64,000 nucleotides of DNA from Myxococcales bacterium (GCA_029861865.1 JAOTYL010000001.1:62001-126000); one strand, 5' to 3'; numbered from the stretch's first letter, positions 1 to 10,185 are shown. Notes: generated by a model not told the origin, from the sequence alone. Translations and numbers: made by a program.

Positions 1-220
1 TATCGAGCTCGGGATGCTTCTTGAGGTCGGCGAACTTGAGATCCTCTAGGCTTCCCCCTTTCACGTTGACCCGAACTTCCAGGCTGAACGTCTCACCGAC
101 CCGAATCTCTCGCGGGGTCGCGCTGAGAATGACCTCTGCCTCGGCATCGGCTCTTGCGTGCGCACCGTGGACCAGAGCTCCGATCGCCACCAAGCATACG
201 AACGTGGTAGGTCGTATCAC
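1..220 (-). CDS. batD: BatD-like aerotolerance membrane protein, 5' part only
   Basis: Only the N-terminal 73 codons are inside the window; the gene runs off the left edge. It starts with GTG at 220, which overlaps the TGA stop of the upstream TPR gene by four bases (GTGA at 217-220). The first ~25 residues form a signal peptide (a hydrophobic stretch ending near ALVHGAHARA), followed by the start of a beta-rich domain with the phrase VGETFSLEVRVNVKG, which is typical of BatD/oxygen-tolerance proteins. BatD is expected to be an envelope-anchored protein of the MoxR/Bat system. Position after the two VWA proteins and the TPR protein fits the usual Bat order. The assignment rests on context as much as sequence because the remainder is not visible. 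Confidence 0.7.
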   Translation of the reverse strand, partial: MIRPTTFVCLVAIGALVHGAHARADAEAEVILSATPREIRVGETFSLEVRVNVKGGSLEDLKFADLKKHPELD

Positions 221-1080
221 CAATCCTTCTCCGGCGGCCTGCGCCCCGCGCTCTTACGGCGCGCTCGCTGTAGCGGAAGGCTCTCCTCGTTCTGCTCCAG
301 CGCATCGAGAAACCGCTGCACGTCGTCTTGCGGCATCCGCTCCTCTCGCCGCTCCTGGCTCTGTCCCTGTCCCTCCTGCGGTTCTCGTTCTTGCTCCCGC
401 TCCTCTTCCTGCTGCTCCTCCTGTTCCCGCCCCTCTTCCTGCTGCCCCTCTTCCTGCTCCTGCCCCTGTTCCTGCCCCTGTTCCTGTTCCTGCTCCTGCC
501 CCTGTTCCTGTTCCTGTTCCTGTTCCTGCTCCTGCTCCTGCTCCTGCCCCTGCTCCTGCTCCTGCTCCTGTTCCTGCTGCTTCTCTTCCTGCTCCCGAAT
601 CCGCTGCAGCGCGTACTCGAGATTCCACGCTGCGTTTCGGTCGCCGGGCCGAATGCGAAGAGAACGCTTGAACGCGTCGGCCGCCTCACGGAAGCTCGCG
701 GTGGCTTGCTCGTGATCCTCCTGTTGCGCCAGCACGTCGCCCTGCCGAGCGTAGGCAATCCCGAGATCGTAGTAGGCGTCTGAGCGCGTGCTGGTCGGCG
801 CCGATGGATCGGCCGCAGCCAGAAACGCTTCCTTCGCTAGTTCAGTCGACTCTTGAGCGAGAAGCGCGAGGCCGCGATTGAGCTGAACGCCCTTTGAATC
901 GGGCAGCTCTTCGGCTGCGGAGTCATAGGCCTCGAGCGCCGCGGCGTACTGCTCCTCGGACATGAGGGCATTGCCCTTCTTGACGTCGGAGTTCTCGGTT
1001 CGAAGCGGGCTCCAGGCGAACGCAGTCGTCGGAGCGATTAGAGCGACTAAGCAAGCCAATCCCAGCAGGGCCCTTTTCAT
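217..1080 (-). CDS. batC: TPR protein with Q/E-rich tail (BatC-like)
   Basis: A 287-residue exported protein. A signal peptide (MKRALLGLACLVALIAPTTAFA) is followed by about three TPR-like helical pairs (residues ~30-165; for example GNALMSEEQYAAALEAYDSA and AWNLEYALQRIREQ). A long QEQEQ low-complexity segment then gives way to a charged C-terminus. The ATG at 1080 was chosen because it forms an ATGA overlap (1077-1080) with the preceding VWA gene; ten further upstream codons are open but would extend into that gene. TPR proteins in Bat operons are thought to bind the VWA partners in the periplasm. The Q/E tract is encoded by near-perfect hexamers and is likely variable in length. Confidence 0.85.
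   Translation of the reverse strand: MKRALLGLACLVALIAPTTAFAWSPLRTENSDVKKGNALMSEEQYAAALEAYDSAAEELPDSKGVQLNRGLALLAQESTELAKEAFLAAADPSAPTSTRSDAYYDLGIAYARQGDVLAQQEDHEQATASFREAADAFKRSLRIRPGDRNAAWNLEYALQRIREQEEKQQEQEQEQEQGQEQEQEQEQEQEQEQGQEQEQEQGQEQGQEQEEGQQEEGREQEEQQEEEREQEREPQEGQGQSQERREERMPQDDVQRFLDALEQNEESLPLQRARRKSAGRRPPEKDW
451..578. repeat. CCTGYT/CCTGCC hexamer tract coding for a Gln-Glu repeat
   Basis: The plus strand shows an almost uninterrupted run of hexamers of the form CCTGTT, CCTGCT and CCTGCC. On the coding (minus) strand this reads as alternating CAG and GAR codons, giving QEQEQE in batC. The absence of stop codons in all six frames here is a by-product of the repeat. Confidence 0.9.
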
Positions 1081-2135
1081 GCTTCCCTCCGTCGCCGTCG
1101 GACGACCCACGCTTCGGGAAGCAATCCCTCGAGCACGATGAGGAGGAACGCAGGCAAGAGCACCAACGCGAAGCGATTCTCGTGGACGGTTACTCGCCGT
1201 GCTTTCTGCTCGGTTGCCTGCAATTGCTGGAACGCAGCTCGAATCTGGTCGACCCCTACGGTGCCCTCGCGGGCTCGAAAGTATTGACCTCCGGTGATCG
1301 ACGCGACCTCCTCCAGCTTAGCTTCGTTTTCGGTGGTGAGCGCGGTCATGATGAGGCGGCCGGCCGAGTCTTTCATGTGGCCCGTGAGCGTTCCGTCGGA
1401 AGTGTAGCTCGGGATCGGCTCGCCGTTACTCGAACCGATGCCGACGGTGTAGACCTGAATGCCGGCGGCCTTGAGCTCCTCGGCTGCCGCGATGGGATCC
1501 CCCTCGTGATCCTCGCCGTCGGTGAACAGAAGGACGACCTTCGAGCGAGGGTTCGGCTCGTTGGCCTCGCTCCGGCCCTCGTTGGAGCTCTCGATGAGCC
1601 GTTTCGAGGCGATGAGGGCCTTGCCGATCGCAGTTCCACCGAAGGGCATGTCCATGGGGCCGAGGTCTCGTAGGAACAAACGGATGGCCGAATAGTCGAC
1701 CGTCATCGGGAATGCCATCGCGTCCCCTGCAAAGGCCACGAGCCCCACACGATCGCCATCGAGGTCGTTCAGCAAGCGCTCGAGCTCCGCTTTGGCTCGT
1801 TTGATCCGGCTCGGATGAACGTCTTGTGCGAGCATGCTCTTCGAGAAGTCGAGCGCGATGACGACATCGATGCCGCGCTTACGAAGCACTCGGGTCCGGC
1901 TTCCATATTGAGGGCCTGCGAATGCGACGATCAGGAGTGCGATCCCGACAGTGACCAGCAGTGCTCGAGCCAACCGCCACCATCGGGCATGACCGACGAT
2001 CAAAGCCTCGACCGTCGCACTATCTCCAAAGCTGCGAGTAGCGCGGCGTCGTCTTTGGGCGTTCCACCAATACGCGCCCATGAGCACTGGAACCAGCAGC
2101 AAGAGCCAAAGCGCCCGTTCATCAGCCCAGCTCAT
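1077..2135 (-). CDS. batB: VWA-domain membrane protein (BatB/BatA-like)
   Basis: A 352-residue protein. Two N-terminal membrane segments (residues ~10-25 and ~53-75) are followed by a von Willebrand factor A domain beginning at RGIDVVIALDFSKSM. The DxSxS MIDAS motif (DFSKS), a downstream Thr/Gly segment (PFGGTAIGKAL) and the Asp-rich TDGEDHEG loop are all present, so metal binding should be intact. A C-terminal hydrophobic helix (FALVLLPAFLLIVLEGLL) anchors it again. The ATG at 2135 overlaps the previous stop as ATGA and has a GAGGTGG ribosome site just upstream; six upstream codons are also open. It is the second of two tandem VWA genes, so it probably partners with BatA and the TPR protein. 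Confidence 0.88.
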   Translation of the reverse strand: MSWADERALWLLLLVPVLMGAYWWNAQRRRRATRSFGDSATVEALIVGHARWWRLARALLVTVGIALLIVAFAGPQYGSRTRVLRKRGIDVVIALDFSKSMLAQDVHPSRIKRAKAELERLLNDLDGDRVGLVAFAGDAMAFPMTVDYSAIRLFLRDLGPMDMPFGGTAIGKALIASKRLIESSNEGRSEANEPNPRSKVVLLFTDGEDHEGDPIAAAEELKAAGIQVYTVGIGSSNGEPIPSYTSDGTLTGHMKDSAGRLIMTALTTENEAKLEEVASITGGQYFRAREGTVGVDQIRAAFQQLQATEQKARRVTVHENRFALVLLPAFLLIVLEGLLPEAWVVRRRRREA

Positions 2136-3244
2136 GGCCACCTCTTCAACCAAAGGAGGACCAGTGCCTCGATCAACAAAAACAGCAGCGCCGGACCGAC
2201 GAATGCGGGAAAGAGCTCCGTGTACATGCGCCCCGCGTCCTCGATTTCGCTCTTTTCGAGCTGGTCGAGGATCTGGTGGAAGCTCCGTTCGAGGCCCTCA
2301 CGGTCGCTGACAGCAAAGAACTCGCCTCCGGTCTTTTCCGCCATCTCTTCGAGCAGCTCTGGGTTCACCGGGTAGTTGCCTTGGCTCCATAGAGCTCGGC
2401 CGAAGATGCCGACGCCCTTTTGAACTCGGGCCTGGTCGCTCACCCCCATCAGAATGGGGAAGATCTTCACCCCCATCGCGCTTGCTAGATCGGCTGCCTG
2501 TGACGGCGACACATTCCCCGTGTTCGATTCCCCATCCGTAAGAAGGATGAGCACCTTGCTCTTCGCGTGTGATCGCTTGAGGCGGTTCAGACCGACCCCA
2601 ACCGCATTTCCGATCGCGGTGCCGCGTCCGTCGATTTGGTCGAGCGCTAGACCCCTTAGCGCGGTTCTCAAAGCTTCTCGGTCCGTCGTGAGTGGAAGAA
2701 GCGTGTATGCCTCGACTCCGAACACGACCGCGCCGATTCGATCGTTGGGCCGCCTATCGATGAAGTCTCTAACCACCGCTTGCGTCGCCCTGAAGCGAGT
2801 CGGGCGAATGTCTGCTGCTTCCATCGACCGCGACATGTCGAGTGTCAGTACGATTTCGATCCCGTCGATATCGGCGGTGTCGCGAGCGTGAATGCTCTGC
2901 GGGCCCATGAGACCGATCACCAACAGGGCGAGAGCCACGGTCCGAAGGGCGTTTGGAAGGTCACCGAGCCGCGCCCGCCAACTCGTTTGTGGCACTCGAA
3001 GGGCAACACCGCGGCTGAATTGTAGCCGTGGCTTGGACAATCGCTGCACCCACGCGCGCGCTAGCCAGACCAATACGGCGCCGAGCAAGAGCAGGCCCGC
3101 CCATGGGCGCTCGAACCTCAGCTGTGGGTCGATGATCAAGATCTGATAGCGGGTTTCGAGGTAACGCAGGCTGACGATGAATCCGACAATCGCCACGGTG
3201 CCAAACCACGCAAACGCCCACAATCGCCCTTGCGACCGACTCAT
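2132..3244 (-). CDS. batA: VWA-domain membrane protein (BatA-like)
   Basis: A 370-residue protein with hydrophobic N-terminal segments (WAFAWFGTVAIVGFIVSL; WAGLLLLGAVLVWLARAW; ALRTVALALLVIGLMG). A VWA domain starts at DGIEIVLTLDMSRSM, with an intact MIDAS motif DMSRS and the later ILLTDGESNTG loop. A C-terminal membrane helix (PALLFLLIEALVLLW) follows. It overlaps both neighbours by ATGA (2132-2135 and 3241-3244), a sign of translational coupling. In the Bat system the paired VWA proteins are membrane-bound and are thought to be acted on by the MoxR AAA+ ATPase. Family assignment is firm; the exact A/B naming is by gene order. Confidence 0.88.
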   Translation of the reverse strand: MSRSQGRLWAFAWFGTVAIVGFIVSLRYLETRYQILIIDPQLRFERPWAGLLLLGAVLVWLARAWVQRLSKPRLQFSRGVALRVPQTSWRARLGDLPNALRTVALALLVIGLMGPQSIHARDTADIDGIEIVLTLDMSRSMEAADIRPTRFRATQAVVRDFIDRRPNDRIGAVVFGVEAYTLLPLTTDREALRTALRGLALDQIDGRGTAIGNAVGVGLNRLKRSHAKSKVLILLTDGESNTGNVSPSQAADLASAMGVKIFPILMGVSDQARVQKGVGIFGRALWSQGNYPVNPELLEEMAEKTGGEFFAVSDREGLERSFHQILDQLEKSEIEDAGRMYTELFPAFVGPALLFLLIEALVLLWLKRWP

Positions 3245-4182
3245 GCGCGCCCTCCCAACTCAGCGGTGCTCACGGGTCGCGTGCGATCAACGAGCGCAAA
3301 GGCTTCGGCGATGAGGTCCTCGGACGCTTCGTCAGCAAGCGAGGCCCTAGCGAACTTCACGAGGTCGCATTGGCCCAGGAAAGCGATGGCTTCGTTCGGC
3401 TGGATCGTCAGAGCCTCGGTTTGGTCGAGCTCGGTCGCGATTTCGTCGGTCGTGCTTTCGAGCCCATGGAAACCGAACCGAAGCCCGAGGTAGTTGCGAA
3501 TGGAGTCGCTCACGGCGTCGACCCACTGCTCGGTGCGCCCGTTCTCGATCGCGGACGCGCGCCGCTCGTGCAATGCGCGAAGCTCGGCCAGGGCAAGCTC
3601 CCAAGGTGGTGGCGGTGGCGGCGGTTCCGGCTCGGGGCGATCGCGCCGCTGCCACCATCGCATGACGAGCCAAGCCAAGAGCGCACCGACGAGCACAGCC
3701 AAGAGCGCGCCGAGAATCACCAACAATGTGAAGTCATCTTGCTCGACCACGACTGGGGCGGAGGGCGGCTTGAGCTCCGCATTCGGCTCATTGGCCAAGA
3801 CCGAATGCACTTCGACGGTTCGTGCGTCCGAATCCGCGTACTCGAGCTCGCCGGCCAGGTTCGACAAGCGAACCCGAATCGGCCCGAGCTGGTGAATACC
3901 CACCTCGAAGCACTGGAGCGTCAGCTCAAACGTAAACGTCTTGGTGTCGCCATCCTCGGAAGGCTCGACCGTGAGTTTCTTCGCGAGCATCTCGAAAGGA
4001 GCGATCGATTGGTCGGGGACCGCGGCGTCTCCAGACGCGTCGGTCGTCACTCTCAGGATGACTGGAATCGGATCGCCAAGGGTCGTTTCCAGTGGCACCT
4101 CGAGCTCCACCGTCGGTCCCTGAGCGGCCGCAGGGATCGTGATCAGGAGGCTCAACGCCAAAATGACGCCCGCGCCCCTCAC
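3241..4182 (-). CDS. Membrane protein of MoxR/Bat operon (BatD/DUF4381-like)
   Basis: A 313-residue exported protein: signal peptide (GVILALSLLITIPAAAQG), a beta-rich extracytoplasmic domain (residues ~25-150), one membrane helix (LVILGALLAVLVGALLAWLVM, ~155-178), a poly-proline linker (PEPEPPPPPPP) and a cytoplasmic helical domain ending near residue 300. This layout resembles BatD fused to the DUF4381-type helical module found in MoxR operons. It starts with GTG at 4182 and overlaps the DUF58 gene by GTGA (4179-4182); its stop overlaps batA by ATGA. Its precise role is unknown; by position it may link the DUF58 and VWA partners at the membrane. Confidence 0.75.
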   Translation of the reverse strand: MRGAGVILALSLLITIPAAAQGPTVELEVPLETTLGDPIPVILRVTTDASGDAAVPDQSIAPFEMLAKKLTVEPSEDGDTKTFTFELTLQCFEVGIHQLGPIRVRLSNLAGELEYADSDARTVEVHSVLANEPNAELKPPSAPVVVEQDDFTLLVILGALLAVLVGALLAWLVMRWWQRRDRPEPEPPPPPPPWELALAELRALHERRASAIENGRTEQWVDAVSDSIRNYLGLRFGFHGLESTTDEIATELDQTEALTIQPNEAIAFLGQCDLVKFARASLADEASEDLIAEAFALVDRTRPVSTAELGGRA

Positions 4183-5066
4183 CGAAAACCCGTCAGTCGT
4201 CGCTGCCTGAGGCGAAACAACTCGGCTAGAGGTCGGACGTAGTCGCGATTGGTGCTGACCGTGACATGGTCTAGCTGGAGCCGTTTGAAGAGATGCTCCC
4301 GGTTTGCGCGCTGCTTTTGGGCTTGCCGCGCATATGCGGCCCGCACGTCCGAGCTCGATGTGTCGACTTCGATGATGTCTCCTGTTTCCAAGTCTTCGAC
4401 GAGGGCGAGGCCGAGGTCGGGGAGCTCGTCTTCGCGCGGGTCGACGACTTGGATCGGAATGAGATCATGCTTTGCCGCCACCAACTTGAGAGGTTTTTCG
4501 TAGCCTTGTGCGATGAAATCGCTGATCAGAAAAGCGACGGTGCGTCGCTTGCCGATCCCACCGAGGAGGTCGAGCGCAACTCCTAGATCGGTTTCGCGTC
4601 CTTCGGGCACAGCGTTTAGAATCTCCGTCACCACGCGCATTACGTGAGACCGTCCCTTCTTGGGAGGGACGAATCGTTCGACGCGGTCGGTAAACAAAAT
4701 CAGGCCCACGCGGTCGTTGTTCTTGATGGCGCTAAATGCGAGAAGCGCAGCAACCTCGGCCACCGTTTCGATCTTGGGCTTGGCGACCGACCCGAATCGC
4801 TCGCTCGCCGAGAGGTCGACGAGCAAGATCACCGTCATCTCGCGTTCTTCCGTGAAGACTTTCACATACGTATCGTTCATCCGAGCGCTGACGTTCCAAT
4901 CGATGAACCGTACGTCGTCGCCGGGCTGATATTGACGCACCTCGCTGAACGCCATGCCCCGCCCTTTGAACACGGAGTGATAGCTTCCGGCGAGCTGGTT
5001 GTTGGCGAGCCTCGAGGTGTAGATCTCGATCTTCTTGAGTTTCTTAACGAGTTCGCGAGAGATCAC
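4179..5066 (-). CDS. DUF58 domain protein
   Basis: A 295-residue soluble protein with the DUF58 hallmark segment GDDVRFIDWNVSARMND around residues 50-66, followed by a degenerate VWA-like fold (VILLVDLSASERFG; later AFLISDFIAQGYE). DUF58 proteins nearly always sit directly after moxR, as here (12-bp gap). They are presumed adaptors or substrates of the ATPase, although no biochemical activity is established. The DLSAS segment keeps a DxSxS pattern, so metal binding remains possible. The gene is full length for the family. Confidence 0.9.
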   Translation of the reverse strand: MISRELVKKLKKIEIYTSRLANNQLAGSYHSVFKGRGMAFSEVRQYQPGDDVRFIDWNVSARMNDTYVKVFTEEREMTVILLVDLSASERFGSVAKPKIETVAEVAALLAFSAIKNNDRVGLILFTDRVERFVPPKKGRSHVMRVVTEILNAVPEGRETDLGVALDLLGGIGKRRTVAFLISDFIAQGYEKPLKLVAAKHDLIPIQVVDPREDELPDLGLALVEDLETGDIIEVDTSSSDVRAAYARQAQKQRANREHLFKRLQLDHVTVSTNRDYVRPLAELFRLRQRRLTGFR

Positions 5067-5078
5067 GCTAGACCTCGG

Positions 5079-6092
<1,014 letters not shown>

Positions 6093-6336
6093 GAAATCTC
6101 CTTAGGGCGAGGGGCTAGCATGCAGGTCCACCCCCCACCAACAGCTGGGCGCCGAGGATTATTCGGGTTGTTGGGTTTTCGAGGCCGGGCCGGGGTTTCA
6201 GCGTCAGCGGCGGTGCCAGTGTCAGCGGCAGTGACAGTGTCAGCGACAGTGGCAGCGGCAGTGTCAGTGGCAGTGTCAGCGCCAGTGTCAGTGAAAGCGC
6301 TTGACAGGGGGCGGGGGGATCTCAAGGCTCCGCGGC
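6093..6336. other. Divergent intergenic region moxR/hemL
   Basis: This 244-bp region lies between the divergent moxR and hemL genes and must hold both promoters. Its hemL-proximal half is filled by the hexamer array at 6203-6298. I see no convincing -35/-10 pair; a TTGACA at 6301-6306 has no recognisable -10 at 16-18 bp. Confidence 0.6.
6203..6298. repeat. Degenerate GNCAGY hexamer array (about 16 units)
   Basis: Reading in steps of six from 6203 gives GTCAGC, GGCGGT, GCCAGT, GTCAGC, GGCAGT, GACAGT, GTCAGC, GACAGT, GGCAGC, GGCAGT, GTCAGT, GGCAGT, GTCAGC, GCCAGT, GTCAGT, GAAAGC. Nearly every unit keeps CAGY at positions 3-6 while the second base varies. A similar array in the opposite orientation lies at 41105-41166. 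It ends 38 bp before the hemL start. Confidence 0.85.
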
Positions 6337-7620
6337 ATGGCTGACCCGGTCTCTCGAGAGCTTTTTGCCCGTGCTTCCAAGGTCATCCCTGGCGGCGTCA
6401 ACTCTCCGGTGCGCGCCTTCCGCGCCGTTGGCGGCGAGCCGATCTTCATCAAAGAAGCGCACGGCTCCATGCTGGTCGGCGCTGATGGCACCGAGTACGT
6501 CGACTACATCGGTTCTTGGGGTCCGATGATCCTCGGGCACGCCCACCCCGACGTTGTGGCGGCGATTCAGCGCGCGGCCGAGAAGGGCTCGAGCTACGGC
6601 GCACCGACCGAAGCCGAGATCACCATGGCGGAGCGCATTCGTGATGCCGTTCCGTCGATGGAGATGTCGCGGCTCGTGTCGAGTGGCACGGAAGCCACGA
6701 TGGGCGCGCTTCGCCTGGCGCGCGGGTTTACGGGGCGCGACCTGATCGTGAAGTGCATCGGCGGTTATCACGGCGGTGCCGATTACTTGCTCGTCAAAGG
6801 CGGAAGCGGCCTTGCGACGCTCGGCGAGCCCGACAGTGCGGGTGTTCCCTCCGCAATCGCCGCAACGACCGCGGTCGTCCCCTATAACGATGCCTACGCG
6901 CTCGAGCAGCTCTTCGCCGAGCGGGGCGGTGAGATCGCTGCGGTGATCTTCGAGCCCATCGCCGGCAATATGGGCTGCATCCCGCCCGACCCCGTCTGGC
7001 TCGACGCGCTCCGCACGCAGACCCAAAACCACGGCGCTCTCCTGATCTGCGACGAGGTGATGACGGGCTTCCGCGTGGCATGGGGCGGGGCCCAGGCCCT
7101 CTATGACATTCGCCCCGATCTCACCTGCCTCGGAAAAATCATCGGTGGCGGCCTGCCGGTCGGCGCGTACGGCGGTCGAACCGACATCATGAAGAAGGTC
7201 GCACCTGTCGGGCCGGTGTATCAAGCCGGCACCCTCAGCGGAAATCCACTCGCGGTTGCTGCCGGACTGGAGACGTTGGAGCTCTTACTTCGGCCCGGCG
7301 TCTACGAGGACCTCGAGCACAAGGGTGACCAAGTCCAAGCCCTGATCGAACAGCACGCGGGAGCCGGCGGCGTCCCGATCACCGTGCAGCGCGTAGGCTC
7401 GATGCTGACGGCGTTTTTCCGAGGGAAGGCCATACGCAACTGGGACGAAGCGGCAGACACCGACCGCGACGCCTTTGGCCGATGGCACGCTGCCCTTCTC
7501 GAAAACGGCGTCTACTGGCCTCCCAGTCAGTTCGAGGCCGCCTTCGTTTCTCTCGCTCACGACGCCGAAGCGCTGGCGAAGACCAGTCGCGCCTTCAAGG
7601 CGGCGTTTGCCGCTCTGTAG
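6337..7620 (+). CDS. hemL: Glutamate-1-semialdehyde 2,1-aminomutase
   Basis: A 427-residue PLP enzyme that converts glutamate-1-semialdehyde to 5-aminolevulinate, the first committed tetrapyrrole precursor in the C5 pathway. The N-terminus SRELFARASKVIPGGVNSPV and the substrate/PLP segment GSWGPMILGHAHP are characteristic. The PLP lysine is K267 in LGKIIGGGLPVGAYGG, with the family's DEVMTGFR upstream. The length is normal. The ATG at 6337 was chosen because it aligns with the family N-terminus; a TTG at 6301 would add twelve glycine-rich residues encoded by array-adjacent DNA. Ribosome-site signal is weak. Confidence 0.96.
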   Translation: MADPVSRELFARASKVIPGGVNSPVRAFRAVGGEPIFIKEAHGSMLVGADGTEYVDYIGSWGPMILGHAHPDVVAAIQRAAEKGSSYGAPTEAEITMAERIRDAVPSMEMSRLVSSGTEATMGALRLARGFTGRDLIVKCIGGYHGGADYLLVKGGSGLATLGEPDSAGVPSAIAATTAVVPYNDAYALEQLFAERGGEIAAVIFEPIAGNMGCIPPDPVWLDALRTQTQNHGALLICDEVMTGFRVAWGGAQALYDIRPDLTCLGKIIGGGLPVGAYGGRTDIMKKVAPVGPVYQAGTLSGNPLAVAAGLETLELLLRPGVYEDLEHKGDQVQALIEQHAGAGGVPITVQRVGSMLTAFFRGKAIRNWDEAADTDRDAFGRWHAALLENGVYWPPSQFEAAFVSLAHDAEALAKTSRAFKAAFAAL

Positions 7621-7669
7621 ACCAGCAAAAACGAGCACTTGCGCGTATTCGATTCGTCCGTAACCAACC

Positions 7670-7697
7670 TTGACCCTAGATCCTCTCATGCTATACG
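7670..7697 (+). promoter_or_regulatory. Candidate sigma70-type promoter for atpZ-atpI-atpB-atpE
   Basis: TTGACC at 7670-7675 and TATACG at 7692-7697 are separated by 16 bp, in the only sizeable gap before atpZ (7621-7743). A start about seven bases downstream would give a ~40-nt leader containing the AGGGAAAA ribosome site. Confidence 0.5.
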
Positions 7698-7743
7698 CCG
7701 CGCGCTCTTCGAGCGTGGATCCTTGGAACTGTAGGGAAAAGAT

Positions 7744-8001
7744 GTGCTGGCGATGCTCCTCAACCGCGAACAACGGGAGCAGCTCAAGCAGTTGGGCAGC
7801 CTGTCGACGATCGGCCTCGAGCTGGGCCTGTCGATTGCACTCGGCTACCTCGGAGGCCGTTGGCTGGACGCCAAACTCGGCACCGAGCCTTGGCTCCAGT
7901 GGATTGGACTTGCACTTGGGCTTGCCGCAGGCGCTCGAAGCCTCTACAGGGTCGTCCGTCGCGCCCAGCGGATGATGGAAGAAGAAGACGAATCCCCGTG
8001 A
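7744..8001 (+). CDS. atpZ: AtpZ-like F-ATPase accessory protein
   Basis: An 85-residue protein with two predicted membrane helices (LSTIGLELGLSIALGYLGGRWL and LQWIGLALGLAAGARSL) joined by a short polar loop (DAKLGTEP). This matches the AtpZ/AtpI-related small proteins (AtpZ, 'F0F1-ATPase subunit' family) encoded ahead of atpI; in some bacteria AtpZ helps ATP-synthase function or Mg2+/Ca2+ transport. I chose GTG at 7744, nine bases after an AGGG; an ATG three codons later is an alternative. Its TGA overlaps the GTG of atpI (GTGA at 7998-8001). Confidence 0.85.
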   Translation: MLAMLLNREQREQLKQLGSLSTIGLELGLSIALGYLGGRWLDAKLGTEPWLQWIGLALGLAAGARSLYRVVRRAQRMMEEEDESP

Positions 8002-8399
8002 TCGATCAACTGAAAACGCACATTCCCCGATATGTCGCCATCGCAGCTGCGGGATTGGTCGCATTGGGCTTCTTGCTTGGGGGGACTACCGTCGGCGTAG
8101 GTACGGTCGCCGGCGCTGTCGTCGCCGTGGCCGATGCATGGGCGCTCACCTGGCTCGCGGTCAGGGTCGTGTCTGGCGCGGGCTTTATGAGCCGTGGGTT
8201 CGCTGCAGCGCTTCTCGGTGGCAAGCTCTTTCTTTTGCTGGGCATTTGTTGGGCCCTGCTCGCACGTTTTGGCGTCGACCCGGTGGGCTTTTGCCTCGGA
8301 CTCGGAGCGCTCGTTCTCGGAATGCTTTACGGGGGCGCCGAGCTGTCATTCAAAGAAGCGCAGGCCGCTCGAGAAGCCCAAGCAGCGGGGGAGGGCTGA
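7998..8399 (+). CDS. atpI: ATP synthase subunit I-like membrane protein
   Basis: A 133-residue, four-helix membrane protein (for example YVAIAAAGLVALGFLLGG, VGTVAGAVVAVADAWALTWLAV, GGKLFLLLGICWALL, GLGALVLGMLYGG) with a charged C-terminus. Size, topology and position between atpZ and atpB identify the AtpI (ATP synthase I chain) family, which assists c-ring assembly. The GTG at 7998 overlaps the atpZ stop. The reading frame is open for 46 codons upstream, but that stretch lies inside atpZ and is hydrophilic, so the internal start is preferred. Confidence 0.85.
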   Translation: MIDQLKTHIPRYVAIAAAGLVALGFLLGGTTVGVGTVAGAVVAVADAWALTWLAVRVVSGAGFMSRGFAAALLGGKLFLLLGICWALLARFGVDPVGFCLGLGALVLGMLYGGAELSFKEAQAAREAQAAGEG

Positions 8400-8402
8400 A
8401 AG

Positions 8403-9564
<1,162 letters not shown>

Positions 9565-9578
9565 GCCTCATCTCGCTT

Positions 9579-9604
9579 CAGGACGGTACTCTTGGCGCGT
9601 CCTG
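9579..9604. terminator. Possible hairpin after atpE
   Basis: CAGGACG (9579-9585) pairs with CGTCCTG (9598-9604) around a 12-nt loop. There is no T-run, so it may be an RNA stabiliser or weak attenuator rather than a terminator. Confidence 0.35.
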
Positions 9605-9634
9605 GCGGGAGGCGACTCCAAGCACCATACTTGG

Positions 9635-10153
9635 ATGATGACGAGCGAGCAGGGTTCTGGTCCTTCTCCTGATTCCCCGACACGCGGCGGGATCCCCGGT
9701 GCCGTCAAGGTCGGCGTCGTTTTCGTGGTTCTGGTGGGGGCTGCTGCGTGGCTTCTATCGGGCAGCGACAATCCATTCGTATACTCCAAGCTCGTGCACG
9801 AGGTGATGGGTGCACCCGAGTCGTTCGAAGGCCGGCGTTTGCGGGTCGAGGGCGAGCTGCGTCAGGGGTCGATTCAGTTTCGCGAGGAGCCCTGTGAATG
9901 GCGCTTCGTTCTCTACAAAGAGGACAAAGAGATGCCGGTTCGTTTTCCGCAGTGCGTCGTCCCCGACACCTTTCGAGACGGCATGGGCATTCAGGTGACC
10001 GTCCAGGGCGAGCTCGGTGACGACGGCGTGTTCCTCGCAAATCAGGTGATTCCGCGCTGCCCCTCGAAGTACGAGATGCAGCAGCGCTTGGAGGCCGGCG
10101 AGGAAATGCCCTACGACCCGAACGCCAAGCTTCCTGGCGAGGGCGAAAGCTAA
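9635..10153 (+). CDS. ccmE: CcmE-type haem chaperone (CxxxY variant)
   Basis: A 172-residue, single-span membrane protein (helix VKVGVVFVVLVGAAAWLL, residues ~24-41) followed by a periplasmic OB-fold domain. The domain shows the CcmE landmarks: VYSKLVHEV, then the barrel, then ANQVIPRCPSKYEM. In classical CcmE the haem-binding residue is His in HxxxY; here C142 occupies that place, giving CxxxY with Y146. This is the variant known from archaea and some sulfate reducers. CcmE carries haem to the cytochrome c lyase. No other ccm gene is adjacent. It begins with tandem ATGs at 9635 and 9638; the ribosome site is weak. Confidence 0.85.
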   Translation: MMTSEQGSGPSPDSPTRGGIPGAVKVGVVFVVLVGAAAWLLSGSDNPFVYSKLVHEVMGAPESFEGRRLRVEGELRQGSIQFREEPCEWRFVLYKEDKEMPVRFPQCVVPDTFRDGMGIQVTVQGELGDDGVFLANQVIPRCPSKYEMQQRLEAGEEMPYDPNAKLPGEGES

Positions 10154-10183
10154 AAAGCCCGCCTCCTCGGAGACGGGCTCTTT
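10153..10183. terminator. Bidirectional intrinsic terminator
   Basis: A stem GCCCG-C-CTC / GAG-A-CGGGC (10157-10178, one mismatch, 4-nt loop) is flanked by A's on the left and T's on the right. It sits between the convergent ccmE and the Lys/Ala-rich gene, and can terminate in both directions. Confidence 0.75.
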
Positions 10184-10185
10184 GA

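Noticed and set aside
21-783. Multiple overlapping open frames on both strands
   Set aside because: They arise from the stop-free Gln/Glu hexamer tract in batC; composition is Pro/Ala or Ser/Cys repeats only.
6203-6298. Possible CRISPR array
   Set aside because: Units are contiguous hexamers without spacers.
6301-6306. TTGACA as a hemL promoter
   Set aside because: No -10 element at suitable distance before the ATG at 6337, and a start there would leave almost no leader.
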